From a bacterium (GTDB lineage: Bacteria; Bdellovibrionota_C; UBA2361; OMII01): DNA of 7,896 nt. This document shows positions 1 to 6,536 of this stretch, in pieces. The DNA lies in contig JAFMIS010000112.1 of assembly GCA_017853915.1 (NCBI GenBank), positions 1-7,896 of the forward strand, written 5' to 3'. The first letter of the stretch is position 1; each line of letters opens with the position of its first letter. The notes beneath the pieces are model-generated. The model did no database searches. It saw nothing but the letters and a program-made list of their open reading frames with translations, and had not been told where the DNA came from. A program made the translations under genes and the position numbers.

Positions 1-104
1 TATTCTTGGTTCCTGTCACACCTGGCGGCCGGACCGGCCGCCCTCCAAAGACATCGTCGTAACGCACGCCACATCGTAGTACCGATTATTTATTGGAGGG
101 CGCC
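1..104. repeat. Intergenic hairpin repeat, left copy 1
   Basis: First of two direct copies with a 126-bp period. The first 55 bases are identical to 127-181, and 98 of 104 positions match 127-230. It contains a perfect palindrome, GGCGGCCGG-A-CCGGCCGCC, at 24-42. A second pair of 9-base arms (GCCCTCCAA at 40-48 and its complement at 93-101) brackets the rest of the unit. The copy may continue past the left edge of the window. No reading frame of interest lies in it. The structure suggests a dispersed, structured non-coding repeat like REP/BIME-type elements, but I do not recognise the family. Bases 105-126, between the copies, show nothing. Confidence 0.85.
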
Positions 105-126
105 GCAATATCACGATCACCATTGA

Positions 127-230
127 TATTCTTGGTTCCTGTCACACCTGGCGGCCGGACCGGCCGCCCTCCAAAGACATCATCGTAACGCGCGCCACAT
201 CGTGATGCCGATTATGTATTGGAGGGCGCC
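127..230. repeat. Intergenic hairpin repeat, left copy 2
   Basis: Second direct copy of the left repeat. The GC-rich palindrome lies at 150-168 and the outer 9-base arms at 166-174 and 219-227. It ends 13 bases before the stop codon of the flavoenzyme gene at 244, so on the minus strand it would form the 3' untranslated region of that transcript. The hairpin is not followed by a T-tract, so it is not a canonical intrinsic terminator, though it could block exonucleases or slow polymerase. Just past its end, TATTGGAGGGCGCCCGGG at 217-234 is the exact reverse complement of 7678-7695 in the right-hand repeats. Confidence 0.85.
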
Positions 231-243
231 CGGGATATGATTG

Positions 244-1431
244 CTATAACGAAAATCGCGAGAGCGAAAATGGCCTCAAATCACGACTCGATGAGCCTGT
301 GGTCACCAACTCCGCCACCGACTCTCCGATCGCCGCGGAATGCTTAAATCCATGGCCTGAACACGGCGACACAACTACTAATTGAGGCGTCTCAGGTAAT
401 CTATCGATCACGAAATCTGAGTCGGGTGTCGTTGTGTACAGACATGTTGCTGTCTTTACGCAGCGTGGCTCGACGAATTGAATCCTGCCGCGAACATACC
501 GGTTGTATACTTTCTCGATCTCTTCCAATCCTACAGACCTATCAACGCTATCTGGATCTACCTCTCGGTCGTACTTCGATGGCGCAATCTTTACTCCTCC
601 ACCATCTCCATCGATCGCCGGAAATCCATACAATCCCTCTGCCTCTTCATCGCCCAAGGCCCAGAGAAATACCGGGCTCTTTCCTCGACCAAAACGGTGA
701 GACGCTTGCGGGCATGAAAACCAATAAAGCACCTGACGCGTTATCGAAAAATGTCTTGCGTATGTTGGTAGAAATCGCGAAATCCAACTCCCAATAGCGA
801 GAACAACCTGATCCGCGTTATAGATGCCCGAGTCAGCGCGCACGGTAACACCTCCTGATGACCGTGGCTGTATTTCAATGACCTTGTCGTTCAGAGCGAT
901 CTCAGCTCCATATCTTCGCGCGGCTTCAACCTGTGCGCGCACACACGCTTCGGGAGCTACGTACCCTGCCTCCGGTTCGAAATAGGCGCCCTCGGAGTCT
1001 GAGAGGAGAAACTGAGAAAATCGGCGCCTCGTCTCCTGAGCATCGAGTATCTCATGTTGTATACCCCAACGCTTCGCCGCCCTGATGGTAGTCTCAAGAA
1101 AGCTGGGCTTTCCATGAAATCTGCCAGAATGATCGGAGTTTCCGATGACAAGTCCTCCAGTTATGTGCAGGAGTCGTTCGTTTGTCATCCGCTCAAGGTC
1201 TCGCCAAATTTCATGCGAGCGAATAGCAAATGGTGAGTAGCAATCACCCTCACCTATGGCCAAGCGGGTAATGCGTGTCTCTCCGTGCGAAGATCCAAGA
1301 GCATGCGGAGGTGTGAATTGATCGAAGCCTCGCACTCTTACCTTGCGCTGAGCAAGTTGATAGAGCGTCGCGGCACCCATCGCGCCAAGACCTATCACGA
1401 TCACATCATACGAGGCTGAGGAATGTGCCAT
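244..1431 (-). CDS. FAD-dependent oxidase, monomeric sarcosine oxidase / N-methyltryptophan oxidase family
   Basis: A 395-residue flavoenzyme of the DAO superfamily. Enzymes of this family oxidise the N-methyl or secondary amine of an amino acid with O2, giving H2O2 and an imine that hydrolyses (for example to formaldehyde). The N-terminus carries the dinucleotide-binding motif GLGAMG at 14-19, then GSSHGETRITR at 46-56, typical of monomeric sarcosine oxidases. Near the C-terminus CLYTTTPDSDFVID (330-343) contains Cys330, at the place of the cysteine that binds FAD covalently, and SGHGFK follows at 358-363. Lys281 matches the lysine that activates oxygen. Length fits the family (about 370-390). 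ATG at 1431 has AGGGTGA a few bases upstream; the stop is TAG. It lies 56 bp downstream of the glycosyltransferase on the same strand, so co-transcription is possible. Substrate (sarcosine, N-methyltryptophan, pipecolate or other) cannot be fixed from sequence. The family call is firm. Confidence 0.9.
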   Translation of the reverse strand: MAHSSASYDVIVIGLGAMGAATLYQLAQRKVRVRGFDQFTPPHALGSSHGETRITRLAIGEGDCYSPFAIRSHEIWRDLERMTNERLLHITGGLVIGNSDHSGRFHGKPSFLETTIRAAKRWGIQHEILDAQETRRRFSQFLLSDSEGAYFEPEAGYVAPEACVRAQVEAARRYGAEIALNDKVIEIQPRSSGGVTVRADSGIYNADQVVLAIGSWISRFLPTYARHFSITRQVLYWFSCPQASHRFGRGKSPVFLWALGDEEAEGLYGFPAIDGDGGGVKIAPSKYDREVDPDSVDRSVGLEEIEKVYNRYVRGRIQFVEPRCVKTATCLYTTTPDSDFVIDRLPETPQLVVVSPCSGHGFKHSAAIGESVAELVTTGSSSRDLRPFSLSRFSL

Positions 1432-1487
1432 GCGCTCACCCTAGCCCAATGATCCTGAACGCGAAATACAATCGATGCAGTGAAGCC

Positions 1488-2549
1488 TCAATTAGCAGCA
1501 ATCGGTGGCGCTGAATCAACGTCTGTTGAGTTGGCCGGAGTGAGATAGCGCGTCGCCATACGAGCCTTGGTTCCGCGAAGACGGCTCGATACCGGCACCT
1601 CAGGATTACAGTTCACATCGTATGTAATCCACGAAAGTATGAACTGAACTCCTAGAATGACCTGAATAGTCGCCAGAAGCACCGTGCCTGACGGAGCCGC
1701 GACCCCAAGCGCGCTATAGTGCGCCCATTTCATCAAGCCGAATATCGTCCCTGACGCCGCTAAAAGAGTTCCCAACACCAATTCAACTGAGGCCGCGTTA
1801 AAGTCTCTCAGAAAATAGGTGTAAAATATTCGCTTCGCGAAGCGAATGGCGTGTTTTAACGGGAATTCAAAGAGGACTTTTTTGATGCGCAGATTGCTGG
1901 TTTCATCGGCGTAGTGCGCGTCGATGGGGATGTCACGCACAACTGCTTGTAGGGTATTCAAGCGAAAAAGCATGTCGCTCTCGAAGAAATACCGGGGAGC
2001 GATTTTTGAATACGGAAGTATGGCCGCGACACGAGCGTCTATAGCGGTATACCCGTTGGTCGGGTCCATGATTTTCCAATACCCAGTTGATAGTTTTGTA
2101 ATAAAAGAGAGGCCCGCGTTTCCGATCAAACGCGCTGCTGGCATGCCTTTGAGTGACTCAAGATCAAAGAAGCGATTGCCCTTTGTATAATCGGCCTCGC
2201 CGCTGGTGATAGGCTCAATAAATTGAGGTATGAGGCTCGGATCCATCTGGTCATCGCCATCAATCTTGACAATGACCGTCGCGCCTAGCTCGATCGCCTT
2301 GCGATATCCGGCTAATACTGCCCCACCTACTCCAGAGTTTTTCTTCAAACGGAGCACACATACTCTCGCGTCGTGAGAGCGCGTCTCTGCCCATAATCCG
2401 CTCTCATCGGGACATGCGTCATCGACCACGACAATATGAGAAACCTCAGGCCCAATCTTTTTTATGACCGAGAGTACCTGCGCCTTAACTCGGTAACAGG
2501 GGATAACAACCGCAACTGTGTGTCGAGACTGCTGTGTGAAGTTTACCAT
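1488..2549 (-). CDS. Family 2 glycosyltransferase, polyprenol-phosphate sugar transferase type, with C-terminal membrane anchor
   Basis: A 353-residue GT-A fold transferase that probably moves a sugar from a nucleotide-sugar donor to a polyprenyl phosphate on the cytoplasmic side of the inner membrane. The GT2 domain starts at once with VAVVIPCYR (12-20), then VVVDDACPD (40-48), NSGVGGAVLAGY (71-82) with the basic/glycine loop, and KIDGDDQMDP (95-104), which holds the metal-binding DxD-type acidic cluster. MDPTNGYTAI (161-170) and PRYFFESDML (185-194) are typical of the DPM1-like branch. Two hydrophobic helices, about 254-273 and 287-309, anchor the C-terminus, followed by a basic then low-complexity tail. 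The ATG at 2549 has no clear Shine-Dalgarno, but the domain begins 11 residues in, so a much later start is unlikely. It is divergent from the lipoprotein gene and upstream of the flavoenzyme gene. Sugar and acceptor are unknown. Confidence 0.9.
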   Translation of the reverse strand: MVNFTQQSRHTVAVVIPCYRVKAQVLSVIKKIGPEVSHIVVVDDACPDESGLWAETRSHDARVCVLRLKKNSGVGGAVLAGYRKAIELGATVIVKIDGDDQMDPSLIPQFIEPITSGEADYTKGNRFFDLESLKGMPAARLIGNAGLSFITKLSTGYWKIMDPTNGYTAIDARVAAILPYSKIAPRYFFESDMLFRLNTLQAVVRDIPIDAHYADETSNLRIKKVLFEFPLKHAIRFAKRIFYTYFLRDFNAASVELVLGTLLAASGTIFGLMKWAHYSALGVAAPSGTVLLATIQVILGVQFILSWITYDVNCNPEVPVSSRLRGTKARMATRYLTPANSTDVDSAPPIAAN

Positions 2550-2685
2550 GCCAGTATATTGAAACGATTTTAGTTCTAAGTCATCTCACCTCGCAGGTCT
2601 CGACCCTATAGTTATTTCCGGTCCTGGATGAACCTCGCTCAAGGCCATCACGCTGCCCCTTGGAATTCGCATAACCATCACAAAA

Positions 2686-2705
2686 TTCAGCGTTTTTTTG
2701 CTGAA
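2686..2705. other. Small hairpin with T-rich loop
   Basis: TTCAGC (2686-2691) and GCTGAA (2700-2705) form a perfect 6-bp stem around the 8-base loop GTTTTTTT. The T-run is in the loop, not after the stem, so it is not a standard terminator. Its role is unknown and it could be chance. Confidence 0.4.
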
Positions 2706-2744
2706 GCAGATGCTCCTTGTGAGCGGATATGGGGATAGCATGCG

Positions 2745-2771
2745 CAGGCACTCAGAGAGTCTAAGTGCCTG
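2745..2771 (+). promoter_or_regulatory. Hairpin upstream of the lipoprotein gene
   Basis: CAGGCACT (2745-2752) and AGTGCCTG (2764-2771) form a perfect 8-bp stem with an 11-base loop, ending 25 bases before the ATG at 2797. A shorter alternative stem, ACTC (2750-2753) with GAGT (2757-2760), shares bases with it. The position would suit a 5' leader structure that affects ribosome access or mRNA stability, or a dyad operator. The pairing is seen directly; the role is inferred. Confidence 0.45.
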
Positions 2772-2796
2772 AAAACTCAAGTTGTAGGCAGGTTTT

Positions 2797-3723
2797 ATGA
2801 AGCGCTCGGCACTCCTTTTTGTTTGTATCTCTTCCTCTCTCCTGTTCGGCATAGGCTGTACTAAGGAGGACTCCGGAGAGAGCTCGTCCCCTAGCAAATC
2901 AGACACACCCGCCCCATCGCAGTCACAGAGCAGCTTTCGCACGAGCTGCGGCACTGTCTTTGAGGGCCAAGAACAGAATCCGATAGATGCCAAACCTGGC
3001 AAACGGGGCTCAGTCTCAGTTTTAGGACCCAACCTGGTTTCGATCTCCCTCAAGAAAGGCTCTCAGCTTGTGAAGATTCATGGCCTCGATGTCCCCTTTC
3101 AGAGCGCCACTCAAGCACGAGCCGAAGCGATTCTTAATGAGTTAGCGGCGGAGGGCGACGCATATTTTTATCCTGCTGAGCCGGACTGCTCGGCCACTCT
3201 CGATGATGGCCGACAAGGAATGATAGGCGCGCTGTTCTCCGCAAATGGAAAAAGTTTCGCCGAGACGCTCCTCAAAAAGGGGCTCGGCCAGCCAACTACT
3301 GACGTGTGCCGAGGCTCTCTCATTGCCTCCTGCTACAGAGCTCTCGCTGAGGATGCAGCACCGGTTGCTACCCCCACTCCAGAGGTTCCGATTCCACAGG
3401 GCCCATCAAAACCAGCTGGATTTATCCTATGGAAACCCGTCTCAGATTCTAACGGCAGACTCGCTGTTCACTCCGCGCCATATGGAACAACCGTTGTGGT
3501 AAGGGGTGAAAAGGGTCGCAATTCCGGTCCAGGCAACGGCTACGGTAGCCTGGCGCGATTTAGCAAGGCAGGTTGTGGATATGGCAAAAACGTTCGCGTG
3601 GAGCTGCTCTTAGGTGACGGCTCGAACTTCATGTTCGGGGACAAAGACTACGCGGTAATTCCAGATGGGTGCAAACGCTGGACAATCGACCAAAAAGGAA
3701 AAGCCGCGATTAATAAGAAATAG
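2797..3723 (+). CDS. Lipoprotein with degenerate staphylococcal-nuclease-like (TNase) domain
   Basis: A 308-residue exported lipoprotein. Residues 1-20 are a basic then hydrophobic signal sequence ending FGIGC, with Cys21 as likely lipidation site; the lipobox has Gly at -3, which is atypical. Thr-Lys after the Cys, rather than Asp, favours the outer membrane. A Ser/Pro-rich linker (about 24-47) leads to an SNase-like domain at about 70-166: VKIHGLDVP (92-100), DGRQGMIGAL (137-146) and AETLLKKGLGQP (155-166) match the family pattern. By eye, catalytic positions D21, R35 and E43 become N79, K93 and F101, while D40 (D98) and R87 (R139) stay, so nuclease activity is doubtful. A Pro-rich linker (about 186-206) leads to a C-terminal domain (207-300) I cannot name. 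Six cysteines (51, 131, 171, 179, 260, 292) beyond Cys21 could form disulfides. AGGCAGG precedes the ATG. It stands alone on the plus strand and converges on livG. Confidence 0.78.
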   Translation: MKRSALLFVCISSSLLFGIGCTKEDSGESSSPSKSDTPAPSQSQSSFRTSCGTVFEGQEQNPIDAKPGKRGSVSVLGPNLVSISLKKGSQLVKIHGLDVPFQSATQARAEAILNELAAEGDAYFYPAEPDCSATLDDGRQGMIGALFSANGKSFAETLLKKGLGQPTTDVCRGSLIASCYRALAEDAAPVATPTPEVPIPQGPSKPAGFILWKPVSDSNGRLAVHSAPYGTTVVVRGEKGRNSGPGNGYGSLARFSKAGCGYGKNVRVELLLGDGSNFMFGDKDYAVIPDGCKRWTIDQKGKAAINKK

Positions 3724-3749
3724 TCAGGTCTATGAGAGACGATCGGCCT

Positions 3750-4484
3750 TTACTTGCCAAAGTAGATCTCTCGTAGCAGATCATTTTTTCGAACGTTTTC
3801 AGGTGAGTCGTCTAGTATGACGCGCCCCTGATCGAGCACTAACACTCGTTTGCTAAAACTTTGCACAAAATTAATATCATGCTCGATGATGAGGGTCGTT
3901 TTTCCTAGCGTTTGAACGTGGCTAATGAGTGCCGCCACCTCGTCTTTCATCTTGGGAGAAACTCCAGCCGTTGGTTCATCGAGAAGGAATACCTCAGCGC
4001 CAAAGGCAAGCGCGCGCACTATCTCAAGAAGTCGCATCTGCCCACCAGAGAGCATCCCAGCCCGCTGAGAAAGCTTACCATCTAGTTTTACCTGCGCGGC
4101 GAACTCTTTGGCTTGCGCTCGAATCATTCGGCTCGTCGTCGACCAAGGGAAAAATGTGCGTAGCACTCCCGCTCGTGATTCAAGCGCGACTACCAGGTTT
4201 TCCAGCACTGTCATCTCGCGAAAGATTCCAAAACTCTGGAAGACTCGACCGACACCTAATTCCGCTCGCAGATACGGAGGCGTGTGCGTGATATTTTCAC
4301 CTCGGAGAGAAACACTACCCTGAAATGGCAAAACAAATCCGCTTAGGCAATTAAAGAGCGTGGTCTTACCACTGCCATTCGGCCCAATAATACCGATTGA
4401 ATCTCCCGCTTGGGCTGAAAACGAGACTCCATTAAGGATTAAAGCGTCTCCGATTTTAAGATGAAGATCTGATACCTCTAACAC
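3750..4484 (-). CDS. livG: ABC transporter ATP-binding protein, branched-chain amino acid type (LivG)
   Basis: A 244-residue cytoplasmic ATPase that powers the LivHM permease. All nucleotide-binding motifs are intact: Walker A GPNGSGKT (34-41), Q-loop Gln83, signature LSGGQ (145-149), Walker B VFLLDE (165-170) and H-loop His202. The line VGRVFQSFGIFREMTVLENL (78-97) and the DEPTAGVSP context are typical of the LivG branch; LivG proteins are usually about 255 residues. The start is GTG at 4484-4482, directly after the LivM stop TAA (4487-4485) with no base between, and GAGAGG lies five bases upstream inside the end of livM, so translation is probably coupled. It is the last gene of the operon. 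No livF follows: the next gene is the convergent lipoprotein gene, 26 bases away. A LivF role cannot be fully excluded, but sequence and order favour LivG. Confidence 0.92.
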   Translation of the reverse strand: MLEVSDLHLKIGDALILNGVSFSAQAGDSIGIIGPNGSGKTTLFNCLSGFVLPFQGSVSLRGENITHTPPYLRAELGVGRVFQSFGIFREMTVLENLVVALESRAGVLRTFFPWSTTSRMIRAQAKEFAAQVKLDGKLSQRAGMLSGGQMRLLEIVRALAFGAEVFLLDEPTAGVSPKMKDEVAALISHVQTLGKTTLIIEHDINFVQSFSKRVLVLDQGRVILDDSPENVRKNDLLREIYFGK

Positions 4485-4495
4485 TTATACCTCTC
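4485..4495 (-). promoter_or_regulatory. Ribosome binding site and stop/start junction for livG
   Basis: Read on the minus strand, GAGAGG (4495-4490) is followed by TA, then the livM stop TAA, then the livG GTG start. The good Shine-Dalgarno at five-base spacing supports the GTG, which abuts the upstream stop exactly. Confidence 0.65.
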
Positions 4496-5354
4496 GCTGC
4501 GCGGGAAAGAGCTTGGCTCGATTGAACCATACGACGGATAGCAACACGATGCTATGAAGAAGCTGTCGCATCGGTCCGAGAATCGACGACGGAAGGTCAA
4601 CAAAGCGAAGTGGCTCAGGTAAGAGCACCAAAAAGAAAGTGGCCACAACACACCCCCAAAACGAACCCGGCGATCCGACTACGACAATTGTAACCAGGAA
4701 GACCATCTCTGAAAAAGAAAACGATGAGGGATCGATATAATTAATATAATAGGCAAAGAGCGCGCCGGCGACTCCCGCGAAAGCTGACGCGATAAAAAAG
4801 CCGAGGGTATTAATGAGTCGAACATCCCTGCCCAGAGCCATCATCGCCAGTTGGTCCTCAGCTTGACCACGAAGAACACGCCCGAAGGGGCTAGAGAACA
4901 CAAAGTAGAGCACCGTAAGGGATACAATCACCAGCACTCCGACTACATATCCGAACTGAAGATTATCATAGAGCGCCACTCCTCCGATTTCAGGTCGGGG
5001 TATCCCTGGAATCCCGAGCACCCCCTTTGTCACACTCTTCCAATTAATCAGCAGGGCTGACACGATTGAGGCAAACGCCAGAGTTCCGATAGCAAAGTAG
5101 TCGCCCGCTAGACGCAGCGCTATACCACCAAGCAGGATCGCGAAGAGTCCACTGACGAGAGCACTAGATATGAGACACCGACCAAACCCCATCTCAAGCT
5201 CTGTTGAAGCCAGAGCTGTGACGTACGCTCCGAGGGCATATGAGGCAACATGGGCGAGATTAAACATCCTGCCCAGACCGATCGTGAGGTTGAAGCTCTG
5301 GGCAAGAATAAGATAGATGCCGACGAGTATCGCAAGGTGGATAATATATTCCAT
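4485..5354 (-). CDS. livM: ABC transporter permease, branched-chain amino acid type (LivM)
   Basis: A 289-residue polytopic inner-membrane protein, one of the two permeases of the high-affinity branched-chain amino acid (or related solute) importer. Family landmarks are AQSFNLTIGLGRMFNLAH (18-35), LGAYVTAL (41-48), LAGDYFAIGTLAF (82-94), ALGRDVRLINTLGFFIAS (173-190), the AGVAGALFAYY stretch (193-203) and LLPEPLR (244-250). About eight hydrophobic segments are visible. Length is usual for compact LivM proteins; E. coli LivM is longer because of an N-terminal extension. The usual cytoplasmic GGxGSxxG motif reads VGSPGSFWG (226-234), with Ser in place of the second Gly and Pro in the variable position. 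ATG at 5354 follows the livH stop by six bases, with AAGGG overlapping that stop. It pairs with LivH and LivG. Confidence 0.93.
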   Translation of the reverse strand: MEYIIHLAILVGIYLILAQSFNLTIGLGRMFNLAHVASYALGAYVTALASTELEMGFGRCLISSALVSGLFAILLGGIALRLAGDYFAIGTLAFASIVSALLINWKSVTKGVLGIPGIPRPEIGGVALYDNLQFGYVVGVLVIVSLTVLYFVFSSPFGRVLRGQAEDQLAMMALGRDVRLINTLGFFIASAFAGVAGALFAYYINYIDPSSFSFSEMVFLVTIVVVGSPGSFWGCVVATFFLVLLPEPLRFVDLPSSILGPMRQLLHSIVLLSVVWFNRAKLFPAQREV

Positions 5355-5360
5355 AAGCCC

Positions 5361-6287
5361 TTACGCCACGCGCCTCCGAAAAGAGAGCAGACCCTCTGGG
5401 CGAATGAGAAGCACCACAAGAATAATAAAGTACGCGAAGGCATCCTTGTATCCAGCCGGGAGCGAATACGCCCCAAAGTCGAGACCAACGGCGAAATTTT
5501 CGAGTACGCCGAGAGTGTAGCACCCAAGAATAGTACCCCACAGATTCCCCAAACCACCAAGAATCATGGCCGCCAGAGCCTTCATGGTATATCCGTGGCC
5601 CATGGTTGGCTGCAGGTTAGTCTCGTACCCGATCATGATCCCAGCATACACAGAGAGAACCGTTCCCAGGGTAAACACAAGCCCCTTCATCGCCGGGCTA
5701 TTGATGGCGAGCGCCTGTGCGGCCGCAAGACGCTCCGACATCGCCCGCACTCGACGTCCGAACGAGGTCGAATGCATTAGAAACGCGATCAAGACGAGCA
5801 TCATCAGCGCTGTCACCGCGATCACTACCTGAAGGGGCGTAATAAAGACCGAACCAAACTGGATGCTCTCGGCGCTAGAGCCACTATCCAGCGCTTTCAC
5901 ATTTACACCAAAGATCATTGAGACGCATGATTCAAGAATGGTAGCCAGGGCCAACGTAGTCACAAGGGGTAGCATCGGGCTGTAACGATCGAAGGGATTA
6001 ACAAAAATGAGTAGCGTTAGGAGAGCGATGACAAGGGTTGCCGCGCACGTGGCCAATGCGGCCGTAGGCACGCTGAGAGCGCTCTCCACGGTAAAGAAGT
6101 AAAACAGGTACGCTCCCGTCATCATCAGGTGTCCGTGGGCGAAATTGAGAATCTTCAACACCCCGTACGTAAGCGAGAAGCCAACCGCTACTAATGCGTA
6201 GATGCTGCCCGTGATGATCGCGTTTACAAGCAGTTGAGGGACGATATCCATGCCCCACAGGGTAGCATCTTGAATCTCCCTAGACAT
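5361..6287 (-). CDS. livH: ABC transporter permease, branched-chain amino acid type (LivH)
   Basis: The second inner-membrane permease of the importer, first gene of the operon. With the ATG at 6287 it has 308 residues, the same length as E. coli LivH. In this numbering GSIYALVAVGFSLTYGVLKI (27-46) and NFAHGHLMMTGAY (48-60) are the classic N-terminal signature, MILGGLGNLWGTILG (241-255) is the intact cytoplasmic GGxGNxxG motif, and AYFIILVVLLIRPEGLLS (285-302) is the usual C-terminus. The frame is open upstream to a TTG at 6344, which would add 19 residues, but that codon has no Shine-Dalgarno; ATG 6287 has a purine-rich GGGGAAAGAGGG just upstream. A later ATG at 6251 is possible but would give a short N-terminus. 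The stop is TAA, six bases before livM. No binding-protein gene lies upstream. Confidence 0.94.
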   Translation of the reverse strand: MSREIQDATLWGMDIVPQLLVNAIITGSIYALVAVGFSLTYGVLKILNFAHGHLMMTGAYLFYFFTVESALSVPTAALATCAATLVIALLTLLIFVNPFDRYSPMLPLVTTLALATILESCVSMIFGVNVKALDSGSSAESIQFGSVFITPLQVVIAVTALMMLVLIAFLMHSTSFGRRVRAMSERLAAAQALAINSPAMKGLVFTLGTVLSVYAGIMIGYETNLQPTMGHGYTMKALAAMILGGLGNLWGTILGCYTLGVLENFAVGLDFGAYSLPAGYKDAFAYFIILVVLLIRPEGLLSFRRRVA

Positions 6288-6299
6288 CCCTCTTTCCCC
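6288..6299 (-). promoter_or_regulatory. Purine-rich ribosome binding site deciding the livH start
   Basis: On the minus strand, GGGGAAAGAGGG lies directly before the ATG at 6287. The alternative TTG at 6344 has nothing similar. This favours the 308-residue form of LivH. Confidence 0.55.
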
Positions 6300-6522
6300 A
6301 TTCTTGGGAGGCTCTGATAGAGCGACTGGGTGGGAATTATTCAATCAAGACTACGTTGAGCGCCCGATACGGCCGGCCAAGGATGCCAGCTATTCTTTCA
6401 GCGCCGACCTGCTGAGTTGTCAATCATAGGAGAGAAGCTCGAACTTCACTCGAAATCTGATCAGCAATCTGAGCGCCATCGTGCTCGCAGGCTCTACGCT
6501 AGGTTTGAATGACAATCGGGGC

Positions 6523-6536
6523 TCGTGCTAGCACGA
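6523..6536. promoter_or_regulatory. 14-bp perfect palindrome
   Basis: TCGTGCTAGCACGA is a perfect dyad, flanked by GG and CC that continue the symmetry after one mismatched pair. It lies about 50 bases after the SIMPL stop and about 235 bases before the livH ATG. It could be an operator for a dimeric regulator, or a 5-bp stem with a CTAG loop in the 3' end of the SIMPL transcript. There is no T-tract, so it is not a standard terminator. Confidence 0.4.

Larger units (their letters stand above)
2550..2796. other. Divergent intergenic region between glycosyltransferase and lipoprotein genes
   Basis: About 250 bases with no gene I can support. Promoters for both flanking genes should lie here, but I found no convincing -35/-10 pair for either. 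A TATACT hexamer on the minus strand (2552-2557) lies only three bases from the glycosyltransferase ATG, too close for a normal leader. The two clear structures are hairpins at 2686-2705 and 2745-2771, listed separately. Confidence 0.6.

Noticed and set aside
1..230. CRISPR array
   Set aside because: There are only two copies with a repeated unit of over 100 bases and a GC-rich palindrome, no regular short repeat/spacer pattern, and no cas genes.
2552..2557. TATACT as a -10 box for the glycosyltransferase gene
   Set aside because: It is three bases from the ATG, so transcription would start at or after the start codon, and there is no matching -35 sequence.
2586..3053. 155-residue open frame on the minus strand over the start of the lipoprotein gene
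   Set aside because: It overlaps the well-supported lipoprotein signal and SNase domain, shows no family features, and would cross the divergent promoter region. It is a shadow frame.
5250..5780. 176-residue open frame on the plus strand across livM and livH
   Set aside because: It runs antisense through two clear permease genes, and its translation is low in hydrophobic structure with no motif. It is a shadow frame.
6288..6344. N-terminal extension of LivH beginning at a TTG codon at 6344
   Set aside because: TTG without a Shine-Dalgarno, and the extra 19 residues have no family match. The ATG at 6287 has a purine-rich site and gives the usual length.
6391..6423. Complete sigma-70 promoter for livH built on TTGACA at 6423-6418
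   Set aside because: The -35 hexamer is perfect, but no acceptable -10 lies at 16-18 bases; the best match is 20 bases away.
6430..6460. tRNA-like T-loop (GTTCGAG on the minus strand)
   Set aside because: The flanking bases do not form a five-pair T-stem, and no acceptor, D or anticodon arms could be found around it.
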